Below, in pieces: positions 7,456-16,326 of a DNA stretch of 64,000 nt. Positions within the stretch are counted from its first letter, which is position 1; each line of letters starts with the position of its first letter. The notes under the pieces were generated by a model. The model saw only the letters and a list, made by a program, of their open reading frames with translations, was not told the DNA's origin and made no database searches. The translations under genes were made by a program, and so were the position numbers. This DNA is from Jeotgalibacillus marinus (GTDB lineage: Bacteria; Bacillota; Bacilli; Bacillales; Jeotgalibacillaceae), in the NCBI RefSeq assembly GCF_040801915.1, contig NZ_JBFMIA010000006.1:62001-126000 (forward strand). Reading direction: 5' to 3'.

Positions 7456-7555
7456 GTGAAAGCTATGTGAATAGCAAGTGAACCGTGTATGTGTAAACCA
7501 CGTGTGAAAGTCTGTTCACCCAAGTGAAGCTCATTCAATGTTGTGATGGTGTGAA
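7456..7555 (+). repeat. Cluster of GTGAA direct repeats, partly 11-bp phased
   Basis: GTGAA occurs six times within 100 bases (from 7456, 7467, 7478, 7504, 7524 and 7551), the first three at exact 11-bp steps. The stretch 7366-7676 holds no gene I can support. Confidence 0.35.
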
Positions 7556-7676
7556 ACAACTACCGCCCTTCGGTTGCTTAGGTCTTCCATGAATTCGCAA
7601 GAAAACCACTTACGATATCATTTCAGCCCCTGCGCCCTCAAACAACAATAAATTATGTGGAGATATCCTGTTCTAC

Positions 7677-7688
7677 CGAAACGTTTCG
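7677..7688. promoter_or_regulatory. 12-bp palindromic operator candidate upstream of the catabolic operon
   Basis: CGAAACGTTTCG is a perfect palindrome centred on CG, as in LacI/PurR-family operators. It lies 38 bases before the -35 box at 7727. Confidence 0.4.
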
Positions 7689-7726
7689 AGCTTTATCTCT
7701 TTAAATAACCGAATAATCTAAATAAA

Positions 7727-7755
7727 TTGACAATATATTTTCTCTTTGATAAATT
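7727..7755 (+). promoter_or_regulatory. Sigma-A type promoter of the guanidinobutyrate/GABA operon
   Basis: TTGACA (7727-7732), a 17-base spacer, and TAAATT (7750-7755) preceded by TGA, an extended -10 element. It lies about 70 bases upstream of the first gene of the operon. Confidence 0.6.
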
Positions 7756-7823
7756 AGCCCTTAGTACGTAAAAGCATCGAAGAGAGTAAGGTTATGCCAT
7801 TTTTTAAATCAGAGGGGGAGTTT

Positions 7824-9209
7824 ATGGGACTAGAAAACAGAATATTAAAACCGGAAGAGCAACCACCTTCAAAAACGACGAAAGATGTAATGAAATTTTT
7901 GATTCCATCCTTAGCAGGTCTCTTGTTATTCCTAATCCCGGTTCCGTTTCAAGGAAAGTGGACAATTGGTATTGGCATACTTGCTGAGAGTGTTCAAAAC
8001 GTTTTTAATCCTTCTCTACCTTATTTAATGACTGGAGTTTTGTTTCTATCGGTTTTGCTAACCTTTGTGGCAAGATTCACTAAATCTGAAAGAATCCATC
8101 AATCCCCTTTTCTATCAAGCTTATTTAATGTTCATTGGTTTTGGTTGTCAATGAGAGTGGTTGGATTGATTTTTGCCTTATGTACGTTATTTAAAATTGG
8201 ACCAGAAGTTATTTGGTCTGATGTAACAGGTGGAACGGTACTTTATTCTTTAGTACCTGTGTTAACAACGTGGTTTTTATTTTCAGCTTTACTCATGCCT
8301 CTCCTCCTTGAGTTTGGATTGATGGAACTCATTGGTACAGCCGTTCGTTCAGTCATGAAACCGGTTTTCAAGCTACCTGGACGTTCCTCTATTGATGCGC
8401 TTGCCTCTTGGATGGGAAGTGGAACGGTTGGGGTTTTAATCACTACGAAGCAATTTGAAGAAGGGTATTATACAAAACGAGAAGCTGCGGTCATCGCTAC
8501 CAATTTTTCCGTTGCTTCAATCGCTTTTAGTTTAGTCGTGATTAGTTTCATTGATTTAGGTCATCTCTTTGTCCAGTTTTATGTAACCGTTGTCATCGCT
8601 GGTCTGGTAGCTGCATTTATTTGTCCACGAATTCCACCGCTGTCAAGAAAAGAGGACATTTACTATGAACCTGTTGGACAAAAGATTTCAGAAGATGTTC
8701 CAGAAGGAGTTGGGCGTACTAAGTGGGCATTTGACAATGCAGTCAATAAGGCATCTGAAGTAAAAAGTGCGAAGGCGGTTGTGAAGAAAGGGATGGAAAG
8801 TGTACTAGATATTTGGTTGGGGCTTATTCCTTTAGTTATGGCTCTTGGGACAATGGCTCTTATGTTAGCTGAATATACAAGCTTGTTTAATATTTTGTCC
8901 TATCCACTTGTGCCGGTATTAGAGTTGTTGCAAATACCAGAAGCAACGGAAGCTGCTCCAGCAATGCTTGTTGGATTTGCGGATATGTTTTTACCTGCAG
9001 TTGTTGGGTCTGGAATTGAAAGTGAGCTCACTCGTTTCGTTATCGCAAGCGTATCGCTAACACAGCTCATCTATATGTCTGAGATTGGTATCTTACTTTT
9101 AAAATCTAAAATCCCCTTGAACTTGCTCGATTTAGCGCTAATTTTCCTTCAAAGAACCATTATTACATTGCCAATTATCGCGCTAATGGCACATGTGTTT
9201 TTCTTCTAA
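7824..9209 (+). CDS. YjiH-family membrane protein (nucleoside-recognition/Gate domain)
   Basis: Integral membrane protein of 461 residues with about ten hydrophobic spans; two Gate-like halves are visible, each with Gly-rich helices such as DALASWMGSGTVGVL. It resembles the YjiH family, which is widespread in Bacillaceae but poorly characterised. It is the first gene of an operon with an aminotransferase, ureohydrolase and semialdehyde dehydrogenase, so a transport role for a guanidino compound, arginine derivative or GABA is inferred. The ATG at 7824 follows AGAGGGGGAG at ideal spacing; an earlier in-frame start at 7794 lacks such a site. The family call is fairly safe, the substrate is not known. 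Confidence 0.75.
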   Translation: MGLENRILKPEEQPPSKTTKDVMKFLIPSLAGLLLFLIPVPFQGKWTIGIGILAESVQNVFNPSLPYLMTGVLFLSVLLTFVARFTKSERIHQSPFLSSLFNVHWFWLSMRVVGLIFALCTLFKIGPEVIWSDVTGGTVLYSLVPVLTTWFLFSALLMPLLLEFGLMELIGTAVRSVMKPVFKLPGRSSIDALASWMGSGTVGVLITTKQFEEGYYTKREAAVIATNFSVASIAFSLVVISFIDLGHLFVQFYVTVVIAGLVAAFICPRIPPLSRKEDIYYEPVGQKISEDVPEGVGRTKWAFDNAVNKASEVKSAKAVVKKGMESVLDIWLGLIPLVMALGTMALMLAEYTSLFNILSYPLVPVLELLQIPEATEAAPAMLVGFADMFLPAVVGSGIESELTRFVIASVSLTQLIYMSEIGILLLKSKIPLNLLDLALIFLQRTIITLPIIALMAHVFFF

Positions 9210-9229
9210 ATAGAAAGGTGTGATGGGAT

Positions 9230-10531
9230 ATGTCAAATATGTCAGTTAAACCAAGAGACCTCAATCAACAATGGGACGGTCTACTAAGCAAGTTATCGAA
9301 GAGATTAGCCCCTGGTATGGCGAAGGATCACCCAAATCTCCCAGTCGTGAAGGAAGAAGGAAGTTACTATTTTGGTTTAGATGGAAAAAAATATTTGGAT
9401 TTTTCTTCAGGAATTGCAGTAACGAATGTCGGACACAGACACCCCAAAGTTGTTCAAGCAATTAAAGATGGAGCAGATAAACTTTTGCATGGTCCATCCG
9501 GGGTTATTATGTACCGCTCGATTCTACAGTTAGCAGATGAACTTGCGGAAATTATGCCGGGTGACATTGATTGCTTCTTCTTCGGAAATAGTGGGACCGA
9601 AGCGATTGAAGGAGCGATAAAATTAGCAAAGCATGTGACCGAACGACCTTATATCATCTCGTTTGTAGGGTGTTTTCATGGCAGAACACAAGGTTCTTTA
9701 AGTGTGAGTACCTCTAAAAGTAAATACCGTAAGCATTTGCAGCCGAATGGACTAACGTATCAAATTCCTTATTTTGATCCGTCACTTTCAATGTCTGAGG
9801 AAGAGGCCATTCAAAAGCTTGAAAAAGACTTCGAACAACTTTTCCAACATCAGGTCACTGCAGATGAAGTGGCAGCGGTCATTTTAGAACCTGTTCTTGG
9901 AGAAGGAGGTTATATCGTTCCACCTAAGAGTTGGATGAAGAAAATTCGAGAGATTTGTACACAACATAATATCCTTCTTATTTTTGATGAGGTACAGACA
10001 GGATTTGGACGAACGGGTGAGTGGTTTGCAGCAAATACATTTGATGTGAATCCAGACATCATCGCAGTTGCGAAAGGAATTGCTTCAGGACTTCCTTTAG
10101 GTGTGACAGGAGCCTCTTATGAACTCATGCAAAAGTGGCCATTAGGTAGTCATGCAACAACATTTGGTGGAAATCCTCTATCATGTGAAGCCGCATTGGC
10201 GAGCCTATCTGTCATTCGAGAGGAGCAATTACTCGAACATACAAAGGAAATGGGGGCCTATGCAAAATCGTTGCTCCTCCATCTGCAAGAAAAACACGAT
10301 CTCATTAAAGAAGTCCGCCAAGTGGGACTAATGATTGGGATTGAAATTGCAGAGCCTTCTGCAGTCATCGAGCTTCTAAATTTATCTTTAGAAGAAGGCG
10401 TTCTGTTCTATTTATGCGGGAACAAAGGAGAGGTTATCCGAATGATTCCTCCTTTAACGGTGTCACAAGAGGAAATTAAAGAAGGAATTGAAAAATTAGA
10501 TCTCGCATTAACAAAGTATAAACAGCTGTAA
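9230..10531 (+). CDS. Class III aminotransferase, likely 4-aminobutyrate aminotransferase
   Basis: PLP enzyme of 433 residues that moves an omega-amino group to a 2-oxo acid. Class III motifs are clear: GNSGTEAIEGAIKLAK, FHGRTQGSLS, DEVQTGFGRTG, and the PLP lysine in VAKGIASGLPLG. The N-terminus (RLAPGMAKDHPNLPVVKEEG) is like enzymes annotated as GABA or putrescine aminotransferases. It lies between the YjiH gene and the ureohydrolase. With the SSADH-type dehydrogenase downstream, GABA to succinate semialdehyde is the simplest reaction; putrescine or acetylornithine activity cannot be excluded. The start has GAAAGGTG upstream. Confidence 0.8.
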   Translation: MSNMSVKPRDLNQQWDGLLSKLSKRLAPGMAKDHPNLPVVKEEGSYYFGLDGKKYLDFSSGIAVTNVGHRHPKVVQAIKDGADKLLHGPSGVIMYRSILQLADELAEIMPGDIDCFFFGNSGTEAIEGAIKLAKHVTERPYIISFVGCFHGRTQGSLSVSTSKSKYRKHLQPNGLTYQIPYFDPSLSMSEEEAIQKLEKDFEQLFQHQVTADEVAAVILEPVLGEGGYIVPPKSWMKKIREICTQHNILLIFDEVQTGFGRTGEWFAANTFDVNPDIIAVAKGIASGLPLGVTGASYELMQKWPLGSHATTFGGNPLSCEAALASLSVIREEQLLEHTKEMGAYAKSLLLHLQEKHDLIKEVRQVGLMIGIEIAEPSAVIELLNLSLEEGVLFYLCGNKGEVIRMIPPLTVSQEEIKEGIEKLDLALTKYKQL

Positions 10532-10574
10532 ACAAAAGCTGACTAGATGAAAACTTACATAGGAGGGGATTTAC

Positions 10575-11576
10575 ATGTATCAACCAAAAGATTCATCCCA
10601 ATCACCTAGATTTACGGGTGTACGTACATTTATGAGACTAGAAAACATTCAAACGACTGAAAATGTCGATTTTGTCGTTGTAGGTGTTCCATTTGACACA
10701 GCTGCATCAAATCGAGTAGGTACTCGATATGGTCCGCAACACATTCGAAATGCTTCCGTGCTATTACGTCCGTACAACCCTGATCAGGATATCAATATTT
10801 TTGATTATTGTTCAGGTGTTGATTACGGTGATATCGATGTGATTCCAGGAAATGTTTTGCGGACGTATGACCAAATGCAACAAGGGTTAAAACCAATTTT
10901 GGATGAGGACATTACCCCAATTATCTTAGGTGGAGATCATTCAATATCACTTGGAAACCTCCGAGCTTTTCATGATAAATTTGGTCCGATTGCGCTTGTT
11001 CATTTTGACTCACACGGGGACACGTGGGATCAATATTATGGCGAAAAATATATGCACGGTACACCGTTTAGACGAGCGGTTGAGGAAGGACTTTTAGATG
11101 TAGATCATTCCATACAAGTGGGCATGCGAGGTCCTTTATACGGACCTGGAGATATTCAAGATGCCAAGGATTTAGGGTTTGAAGTGATTACGATGAGTGA
11201 AACGAGAAAGCTTGGACAGCAAGAAGTCATTCGGCGAATTCATGAGAGGGTTGGAAAAGATCGTCCTGTGTTTGTCACATTTGATATCGATTTTGTCGAC
11301 CCAGCGTATGCACCAGGTACGGGGACACCAGAAGTCGCAGGACCAACCAGTCATGAAGCGCTGGAATACGTACGTTCTTTAGATGGGTTAAATCTTGTTG
11401 GTTTCGACCTAGTAGAGGTTCTCCCTGCGTTTGATTCTGGTGAAATCACAGCGGGTCTCGCCTCTGCGGTTGCCTTTGAGATGATTAGTTTAGTAGCATT
11501 GAAAAAAAGAAGATTACTAGAAGGAGGTTCGGGTACACCTTCTAAAACTTTACTACAAGGGGCGGACAATCTATGA
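10575..11576 (+). CDS. Ureohydrolase: guanidinobutyrase or agmatinase
   Basis: Mn-dependent enzyme of the arginase/agmatinase family, 333 residues, releasing urea from a guanidino compound. Metal-binding motifs are GGDHS, FDSHGDTWD and FDIDFVDPAYAPGTGTPE. The N-terminus FTGVRTFMRL and the segment HGTPFRRAVEEGLLD resemble Pseudomonas guanidinobutyrase GbuA. Agmatinase is the usual automatic label. Because the flanking genes encode a GABA-type aminotransferase and an SSADH-type dehydrogenase, 4-guanidinobutyrate to GABA plus urea fits better: it needs no extra step. The stop overlaps the next start (ATGA), so the genes are coupled. AGGAGGGG lies 8 bases before the start. Confidence 0.82.
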   Translation: MYQPKDSSQSPRFTGVRTFMRLENIQTTENVDFVVVGVPFDTAASNRVGTRYGPQHIRNASVLLRPYNPDQDINIFDYCSGVDYGDIDVIPGNVLRTYDQMQQGLKPILDEDITPIILGGDHSISLGNLRAFHDKFGPIALVHFDSHGDTWDQYYGEKYMHGTPFRRAVEEGLLDVDHSIQVGMRGPLYGPGDIQDAKDLGFEVITMSETRKLGQQEVIRRIHERVGKDRPVFVTFDIDFVDPAYAPGTGTPEVAGPTSHEALEYVRSLDGLNLVGFDLVEVLPAFDSGEITAGLASAVAFEMISLVALKKRRLLEGGSGTPSKTLLQGADNL

Positions 11577-13048
11577 CAAAGAATGATGTAGCGATTCAAC
11601 AACAAGTGGCAGGGCTAAAGGCAACAAAAAGTAAACCAATTTATATCAATGGAGAGTGGCTTCGGTTAGATCAACAGATTGACGTAGTGAACCCATCGAA
11701 TAAGAATGTCATTGCTTCTGTATCCTTTGGGGGAAAAGAAGAAGCGAACCATGCCGTGGAAGCGGCTTATGCAGCATTCCCTGAATGGTCTCAGCTGGTC
11801 GCTGGAGAACGATCTAAAGTCCTAAAGAAATGGTACGAATTAATTGATCAACATAAAGAAGAACTAGCAGAAATAATGACACGCGAACAAGGAAAGCCAT
11901 TCAAAGAAGCATTAGGTGAAGTACTATATGCGAATAGTTTTGTTGAATGGTATGCAGAGGAAGCGAAACGAGTATACGGAGAAACCATCCCTAGTTCGCA
12001 TACCAATAAGCGATTATTTGTAATCAAGCAACCAGTTGGAGTCATGGCGGCCATTACGCCTTGGAATTTCCCTGCTGCGATGATTACAAGAAAAGTTGCC
12101 CCAGCATTAGCAGCGGGTTGTACTGCAATCGTAAAGCCAGCAGAACAAACGCCATTAACTGCTCTACGATTGGCAGAACTTGCCCATGAAGCAGGAATAC
12201 CAAAGGGTGTGTTTAACGTCATCGTCGGTGATCCGAAGGAAATTGGTGAGGTTTTTCTTCAAGATGATCGAGTGCGTAAACTGTCATTTACAGGTTCAAC
12301 AGAGGTTGGAAAATTATTGATGAGAGGTGCAGCAGAAACGGTAAAAAAAATCTCCCTCGAGCTAGGAGGTCACGCTCCACTTATCGTTCTAGAAGATGCA
12401 GATCTTTCAAAAGCGGTTGAGGGACTAATTGGATCGAAGTTTCGTAACGCCGGACAGACATGTGTGTGTACGAACCGCGTCTATGTTCACCAGTCAATCT
12501 ATGAGCCTTTCATGGACAAACTGACAGAAGCGTTTAAAAAGTTAACCATTGGTGACGGGTTTGAAGAGAATACAACGATCGGTCCTTTAATCGATAAAGA
12601 TGCCGCTCAAAAAGTCGAAGAGCATGTTCAAGATGCTAAAGACAAAGGAGGAGACATTGTCGCAATTGGACAAAAGATCGACCATCTAAATGGCTATTTT
12701 TCTGAGCCAGTTCTAATTGGAAATGCAACAGATGATATGCTTTGCATGCGTGAAGAAACGTTCGGACCAGTTGCCCCTGTATCCACTTTTGACACAATTG
12801 GAGAAGTAATCGAACGTGCAAATAATACGCCATATGGACTTGCAGCATATGTATTCACAGAGAATATTTCTACGGCTATCAGCATTTCTGAACAATTAGA
12901 ATATGGAATTATTGGACTAAATGACGGACTCCCATCAGTAGCACAAGCTCCATTTGGAGGATTCAAAGAAAGTGGACTCGGACGTGAGGGAGGGCATTAT
13001 GGAATAGAGGAGTACCTGGAAGTGAAGTATGTATCTCTTGGGCTATAA
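11573..13048 (+). CDS. gabD: NAD(P)-dependent succinate-semialdehyde dehydrogenase
   Basis: Aldehyde dehydrogenase of 491 residues. The catalytic segment NAGQTCVCTNRVYV has two cysteines spaced C-x-C as in E. coli GabD, a pattern typical of SSADH. The general base Glu is in SLELGGHAP, and the cofactor region is visible as VKPAEQTPLTAL and FTGSTEVGKLLM. It should oxidise succinate semialdehyde from the aminotransferase to succinate for the TCA cycle. It is the last gene of the operon and overlaps the ureohydrolase gene by 4 bases. Close family members act on glutarate semialdehyde or 4-aminobutanal, so the exact substrate rests on context. Confidence 0.85.
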   Translation: MTKNDVAIQQQVAGLKATKSKPIYINGEWLRLDQQIDVVNPSNKNVIASVSFGGKEEANHAVEAAYAAFPEWSQLVAGERSKVLKKWYELIDQHKEELAEIMTREQGKPFKEALGEVLYANSFVEWYAEEAKRVYGETIPSSHTNKRLFVIKQPVGVMAAITPWNFPAAMITRKVAPALAAGCTAIVKPAEQTPLTALRLAELAHEAGIPKGVFNVIVGDPKEIGEVFLQDDRVRKLSFTGSTEVGKLLMRGAAETVKKISLELGGHAPLIVLEDADLSKAVEGLIGSKFRNAGQTCVCTNRVYVHQSIYEPFMDKLTEAFKKLTIGDGFEENTTIGPLIDKDAAQKVEEHVQDAKDKGGDIVAIGQKIDHLNGYFSEPVLIGNATDDMLCMREETFGPVAPVSTFDTIGEVIERANNTPYGLAAYVFTENISTAISISEQLEYGIIGLNDGLPSVAQAPFGGFKESGLGREGGHYGIEEYLEVKYVSLGL

Positions 13049-13416
13049 GGTGGAGATTAGAATAGCATAGGCGAAAAGAGCGTGCTAATATGTAGGATTC
13101 ATTGCATCCGAATTTAGTCTTGTGGAGTATTAAACCAAACGAAAGTAGCTTCAACAAAACCGGACACGTAGAATCAGGAGGAAAACAATCTTATTCTTTT
13201 TCACCTTATTGCACAGGTTTATGAAGTTTTGTCTACGTCTAAAAAATGTTTATAAAGCGAGTAAGAAATGATTCCAGGTTCGAGGGATGTTTATTTAAAC
13301 AAGGCTAGTCGCTTTCTTCAGACGCAAAACAGTAAAGGGTATTGATAACTGAATCGAAGCGGGACCAGTCGAAGTTGTCATCCATGTATACTTTGTATAA
13401 TCGTTATTTGACTATT
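13049..13416. other. Intergenic stretch without a supported gene
   Basis: No ORF here has a ribosome binding site and recognisable product. No convincing terminator is seen after the dehydrogenase gene, although the convergent neighbour starts at 13417. Confidence 0.5.
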
Positions 13417-14454
13417 TTAGAGGGGGGGTCGGTTATTAGTGGCTAAATATTTGGCGTAGTGAATGGTATTTCTCGCTACGTCTAATTCACCATTAAAAAT
13501 CATCGGGACTCCAGGCCGCCAATTTACTTCAAATACCCACAATTTTTGGTTGTCATCGATGCCAACGTCGATTCCTAGTTCATCGAATGAGGTACCGTCG
13601 TATAAAGTATCAAAATGCTTAGAAAAGCTTAATGAGAAGTGCTCAAGTGTTTTTTTGACATTGAACCAGTCATCATTAAACTCTTCTTGTAAAAGGCGAT
13701 CAAGATATGCAGTATAACCGCCGTTGCCTAAATTTGATGTAATGCTTCCTAAAGGTCCTATACGAGGGTAAATGGATGTTATGACCCATTTGCCTTCTCC
13801 ATTTTTTTGAACATGCAACCGGAAGTCGTATACATGGCCAGATTTTATTTGGCATGAAATAAACTTTTGAACCAAATATTCTTCTTTCTGCATTTTAAGC
13901 AATGTCAAGGCCAGCAATTCTCGTTTCGTATAAATTGAAATATTTCCTGCCTCATTAATTTTGAATGTTTCATCATCCCCTTTTTCAATGAAAAGGATGC
14001 CGCTGCCTTGGTGCCCTGAAAGAGGTTTCATGATGATTTTTGGATATAGATTAATCATGTCCAGTAACATTTTTACATTCGTTAATTCGAGTGTTGGGAT
14101 TAAAAATTCTTTAAATTCCTTACCTTTCATAATTCTTTCATAGACACTCACCTTATCTCCGATTGAATGACTGGTAAAGGGAATCCTATCATATAAATAA
14201 TCTACGATTCGCTCTGCTTTCTCAGTCAGAGGATAGCTTGCATTATAAATGACATCTGGAAATGGATATTCCTTGTCGATCCACACACCATTTTCATAAT
14301 ATTTCCCGAGGATTGTCTCGTTTTCAATATCAACTTTACCTGGTGTAAAGTAAAAAAACTCCACACCTTCTGCTTTAGCCACACCTGAATAGGCATACGC
14401 CTTCTTTACTTTATTAGGGTCTGCCCGATGATGCAGCATACCAATTAAGGTCAT
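13417..14454 (-). CDS. YheC/YheD-family ATP-grasp protein, spore coat associated
   Basis: Protein of 345 residues of the YheC/D family, found in or around the endospore coat. The ATP-grasp fold is supported by KIIMKPLSGHQGSGILFI (nucleotide binding), VYDFRLHVQKN (substrate region) and GIDVGIDDNQKLWVFEVNWRPG (metal binding near the C-terminus). The N-terminus MTLIGMLHHRADPNKVKKAYAY is typical. What it ligates is unknown in any species. It lies 197 bases downstream of a CotY/CotZ-like gene and a second ATP-grasp gene on the same strand. The start follows AGAAGGG at a rather long distance. Confidence 0.82.
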   Translation of the reverse strand: MTLIGMLHHRADPNKVKKAYAYSGVAKAEGVEFFYFTPGKVDIENETILGKYYENGVWIDKEYPFPDVIYNASYPLTEKAERIVDYLYDRIPFTSHSIGDKVSVYERIMKGKEFKEFLIPTLELTNVKMLLDMINLYPKIIMKPLSGHQGSGILFIEKGDDETFKINEAGNISIYTKRELLALTLLKMQKEEYLVQKFISCQIKSGHVYDFRLHVQKNGEGKWVITSIYPRIGPLGSITSNLGNGGYTAYLDRLLQEEFNDDWFNVKKTLEHFSLSFSKHFDTLYDGTSFDELGIDVGIDDNQKLWVFEVNWRPGVPMIFNGELDVARNTIHYAKYLATNNRPPL

Positions 14455-14651
14455 GTTTTTCCAACTTCCCTTCTAAAAAATGCCCTTCTAAGAAAATGAT
14501 TAGAAAAGCACTCTGTCCAAACATGAAGTCTTTTTAATTAGAATCACTGAACAGCTTTATCTATTTGTCTGGAATGTCTCATCGTGTTTGGATACGTGAT
14601 TGTGAAAAAACTATCCATATTATGTTGCTATTAAAATAAACCGTGTCGGAG

Positions 14652-15095
14652 TTAACATTTTTGTTCAACAATGAGGACTCGGCGATTTACTAATTTAGGA
14701 CTGATACATTGAACAGCACAAAAATTATTTATCGGTAAAGTTACTTTGAGGTTCGTTTTTTCTAACCGATGTGGAATACATATGGTATCTATATAATTTC
14801 CTTCTTCATCGGCTGGACGTAATAAAGACAAGCAGACATCCGATTTGTTTAATTTTTCAATTCGGAAAAAGCAGGTTTTCAATGGGCATTCTGGAGTTGA
14901 GGTAATACCATAGGCATAATACCGTTCTAATGTCGAGTAGGAATATAAAACAATTGGAATCGTTTCTGGTAGTACATCTTTAAGGACCGGTAAATTTGCT
15001 TTGTTCTGTATTTCATCAATCGATTTCAAAGTAGATCTCACACAACAAACTGATTCATCTTCTTTACGTTCTTCATATTTGTCTTCAATCATCAT
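14652..15095 (-). CDS. CotY/CotZ-like cysteine-rich spore coat protein
   Basis: A 147-residue protein resembling the CotY/CotZ/ExsY family, which forms disulfide-linked layers of the spore crust or exosporium. Features seen: an N-terminal CC pair, TCFFRIEKL in the middle, and the closing block LPINNFCAVQCISP, close to the family's 'CFC-x-IQC' ending. Nine cysteines are spread along the chain. It starts 16 bases after the ATP-grasp gene at 15112-16326, so the two are probably one mother-cell operon. The start has TTTGGAGTG upstream. It is more divergent than usual CotY or CotZ. Confidence 0.7.
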   Translation of the reverse strand: MMIEDKYEERKEDESVCCVRSTLKSIDEIQNKANLPVLKDVLPETIPIVLYSYSTLERYYAYGITSTPECPLKTCFFRIEKLNKSDVCLSLLRPADEEGNYIDTICIPHRLEKTNLKVTLPINNFCAVQCISPKLVNRRVLIVEQKC

Positions 15096-15111
15096 TTAAT
15101 CACTCCAAAAC

Positions 15112-16326
15112 TTATATAGGATCAAGATAAAAACGAATCTCTTTGGCGGCGTCCTTAGCAAACCTCATAGCTTCTTCTTTATTGTCAGATGATGCCAACA
15201 CATACCCATATCGATGACCCATAGATAAAGGTGGCTGTAGGATCTTCCCTTTTTTAGGTTTAATGAAAACTTCTTCTACCCCAGGTAGTCGAGAACAGCG
15301 ATTTTTTCCTGTCACCTTTAGTAATTTACCTGTAGCATTACTCGTTAAATAATGTGCATAAACAGACCTGTTAAATTTCTTTTCAAGGTTAGGCTTTTGT
15401 CTTAAAAATATTTTTATCGTTTCTTCTACTAAGTTAATTCCATAGGCGGTTTCAATGATTTGGTTCATTGCCCCCCCTGATATTCGTGGATTTATTTCAA
15501 TTAGTCTCCACTCGTCATTAACCAATCTCATTTCTAAGTGGAAAGCGCCATTTTTCATGTTAAACCGTTTTAAAATCAAACGAACTGCATCATAGATTTT
15601 ATTGTAAAAAACTTTATCTATATATCCGCTCAAACCATAACCGGTAACAATAAATCGTTTGGAAAACGTTATTTCTTGTTCAATCACTGCAACAATTTGA
15701 ATTCTTCCATTGTAGACACATGCTTCAACCAAATATTGAGGACCCTCTAAATATTCTTCGATCAATACCTCATTGTTCTCTGTGTTTAATAACCTATCTA
15801 TGGACTGTTCTAGTTGCCATTCATTTTTGGCAAATAAGACATCTTTAGATCCAGTTGAGATAGGTGTTTTCACAATAACAGGAAAGGCTCTTTTTTGTTT
15901 ATTGAAATCTTCTAAGGAATCACCTTTTACATATCTTGCAAAAGATGGGGATACCGGAAGATCTTTTAAAAGTTCACGTGTTAAAACTTTATCTTCCATT
16001 TTTACTAAAGGGTCGGGGGAAATTGCAGTTATGCCTAACTCCTTTGCCAACTTTGCGGCTACGTGGACAAAAGGGTCAATAAAACTTAATATAGCTTCTA
16101 TTTTTTTCCCTTGTTCTTGTAGTTCTTTCACCTTTGCTTTTAATAAATCATAATCAGTTAATTCCGTGCGAATCATTTGATGGACATCAGGAAAGTCAAG
16201 TCTGTTTTCGAAGAAGAGCTCTCTATCGGTAAGTAATACAGTAAAAAAACCGAGCCGTTCAGCGGCTTTTATTGCCTCCCTACTTGATCCAGATTTATTA
16301 CTACCGATAAAAACAATTGTTTTCAT
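15112..16326 (-). CDS. ATP-grasp ligase (amino-acid-ligase-like)
   Basis: Protein of 404 residues with an N-terminal Rossmann-like domain (VFIGSNKSGSSREAIKAAERLG), an ATP-grasp core (FPVIVKTPISTGSKDVLFA, VLIEEYLEGPQYLVEA) and metal-binding residues in WRLIEINPRISGGAMNQII. It resembles carboxylate-amine ligases such as BacD-type L-amino acid ligases and carbamoyl-phosphate-synthase-like proteins. It heads a two-gene operon with a CotY/CotZ-like coat gene, so it may make a small conjugate or modify a coat protein during sporulation; this is inference. AAGGATGATGAG precedes the ATG. The substrate cannot be read from the sequence. Confidence 0.7.
   Translation of the reverse strand: MKTIVFIGSNKSGSSREAIKAAERLGFFTVLLTDRELFFENRLDFPDVHQMIRTELTDYDLLKAKVKELQEQGKKIEAILSFIDPFVHVAAKLAKELGITAISPDPLVKMEDKVLTRELLKDLPVSPSFARYVKGDSLEDFNKQKRAFPVIVKTPISTGSKDVLFAKNEWQLEQSIDRLLNTENNEVLIEEYLEGPQYLVEACVYNGRIQIVAVIEQEITFSKRFIVTGYGLSGYIDKVFYNKIYDAVRLILKRFNMKNGAFHLEMRLVNDEWRLIEINPRISGGAMNQIIETAYGINLVEETIKIFLRQKPNLEKKFNRSVYAHYLTSNATGKLLKVTGKNRCSRLPGVEEVFIKPKKGKILQPPLSMGHRYGYVLASSDNKEEAMRFAKDAAKEIRFYLDPI

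Noticed and set aside
7366..7676. GTGAA repeats as a CRISPR or plasmid iteron array
   Set aside because: The repeat is only five bases with uneven spacing after the third copy, and there are no spacers, cas or replication genes.
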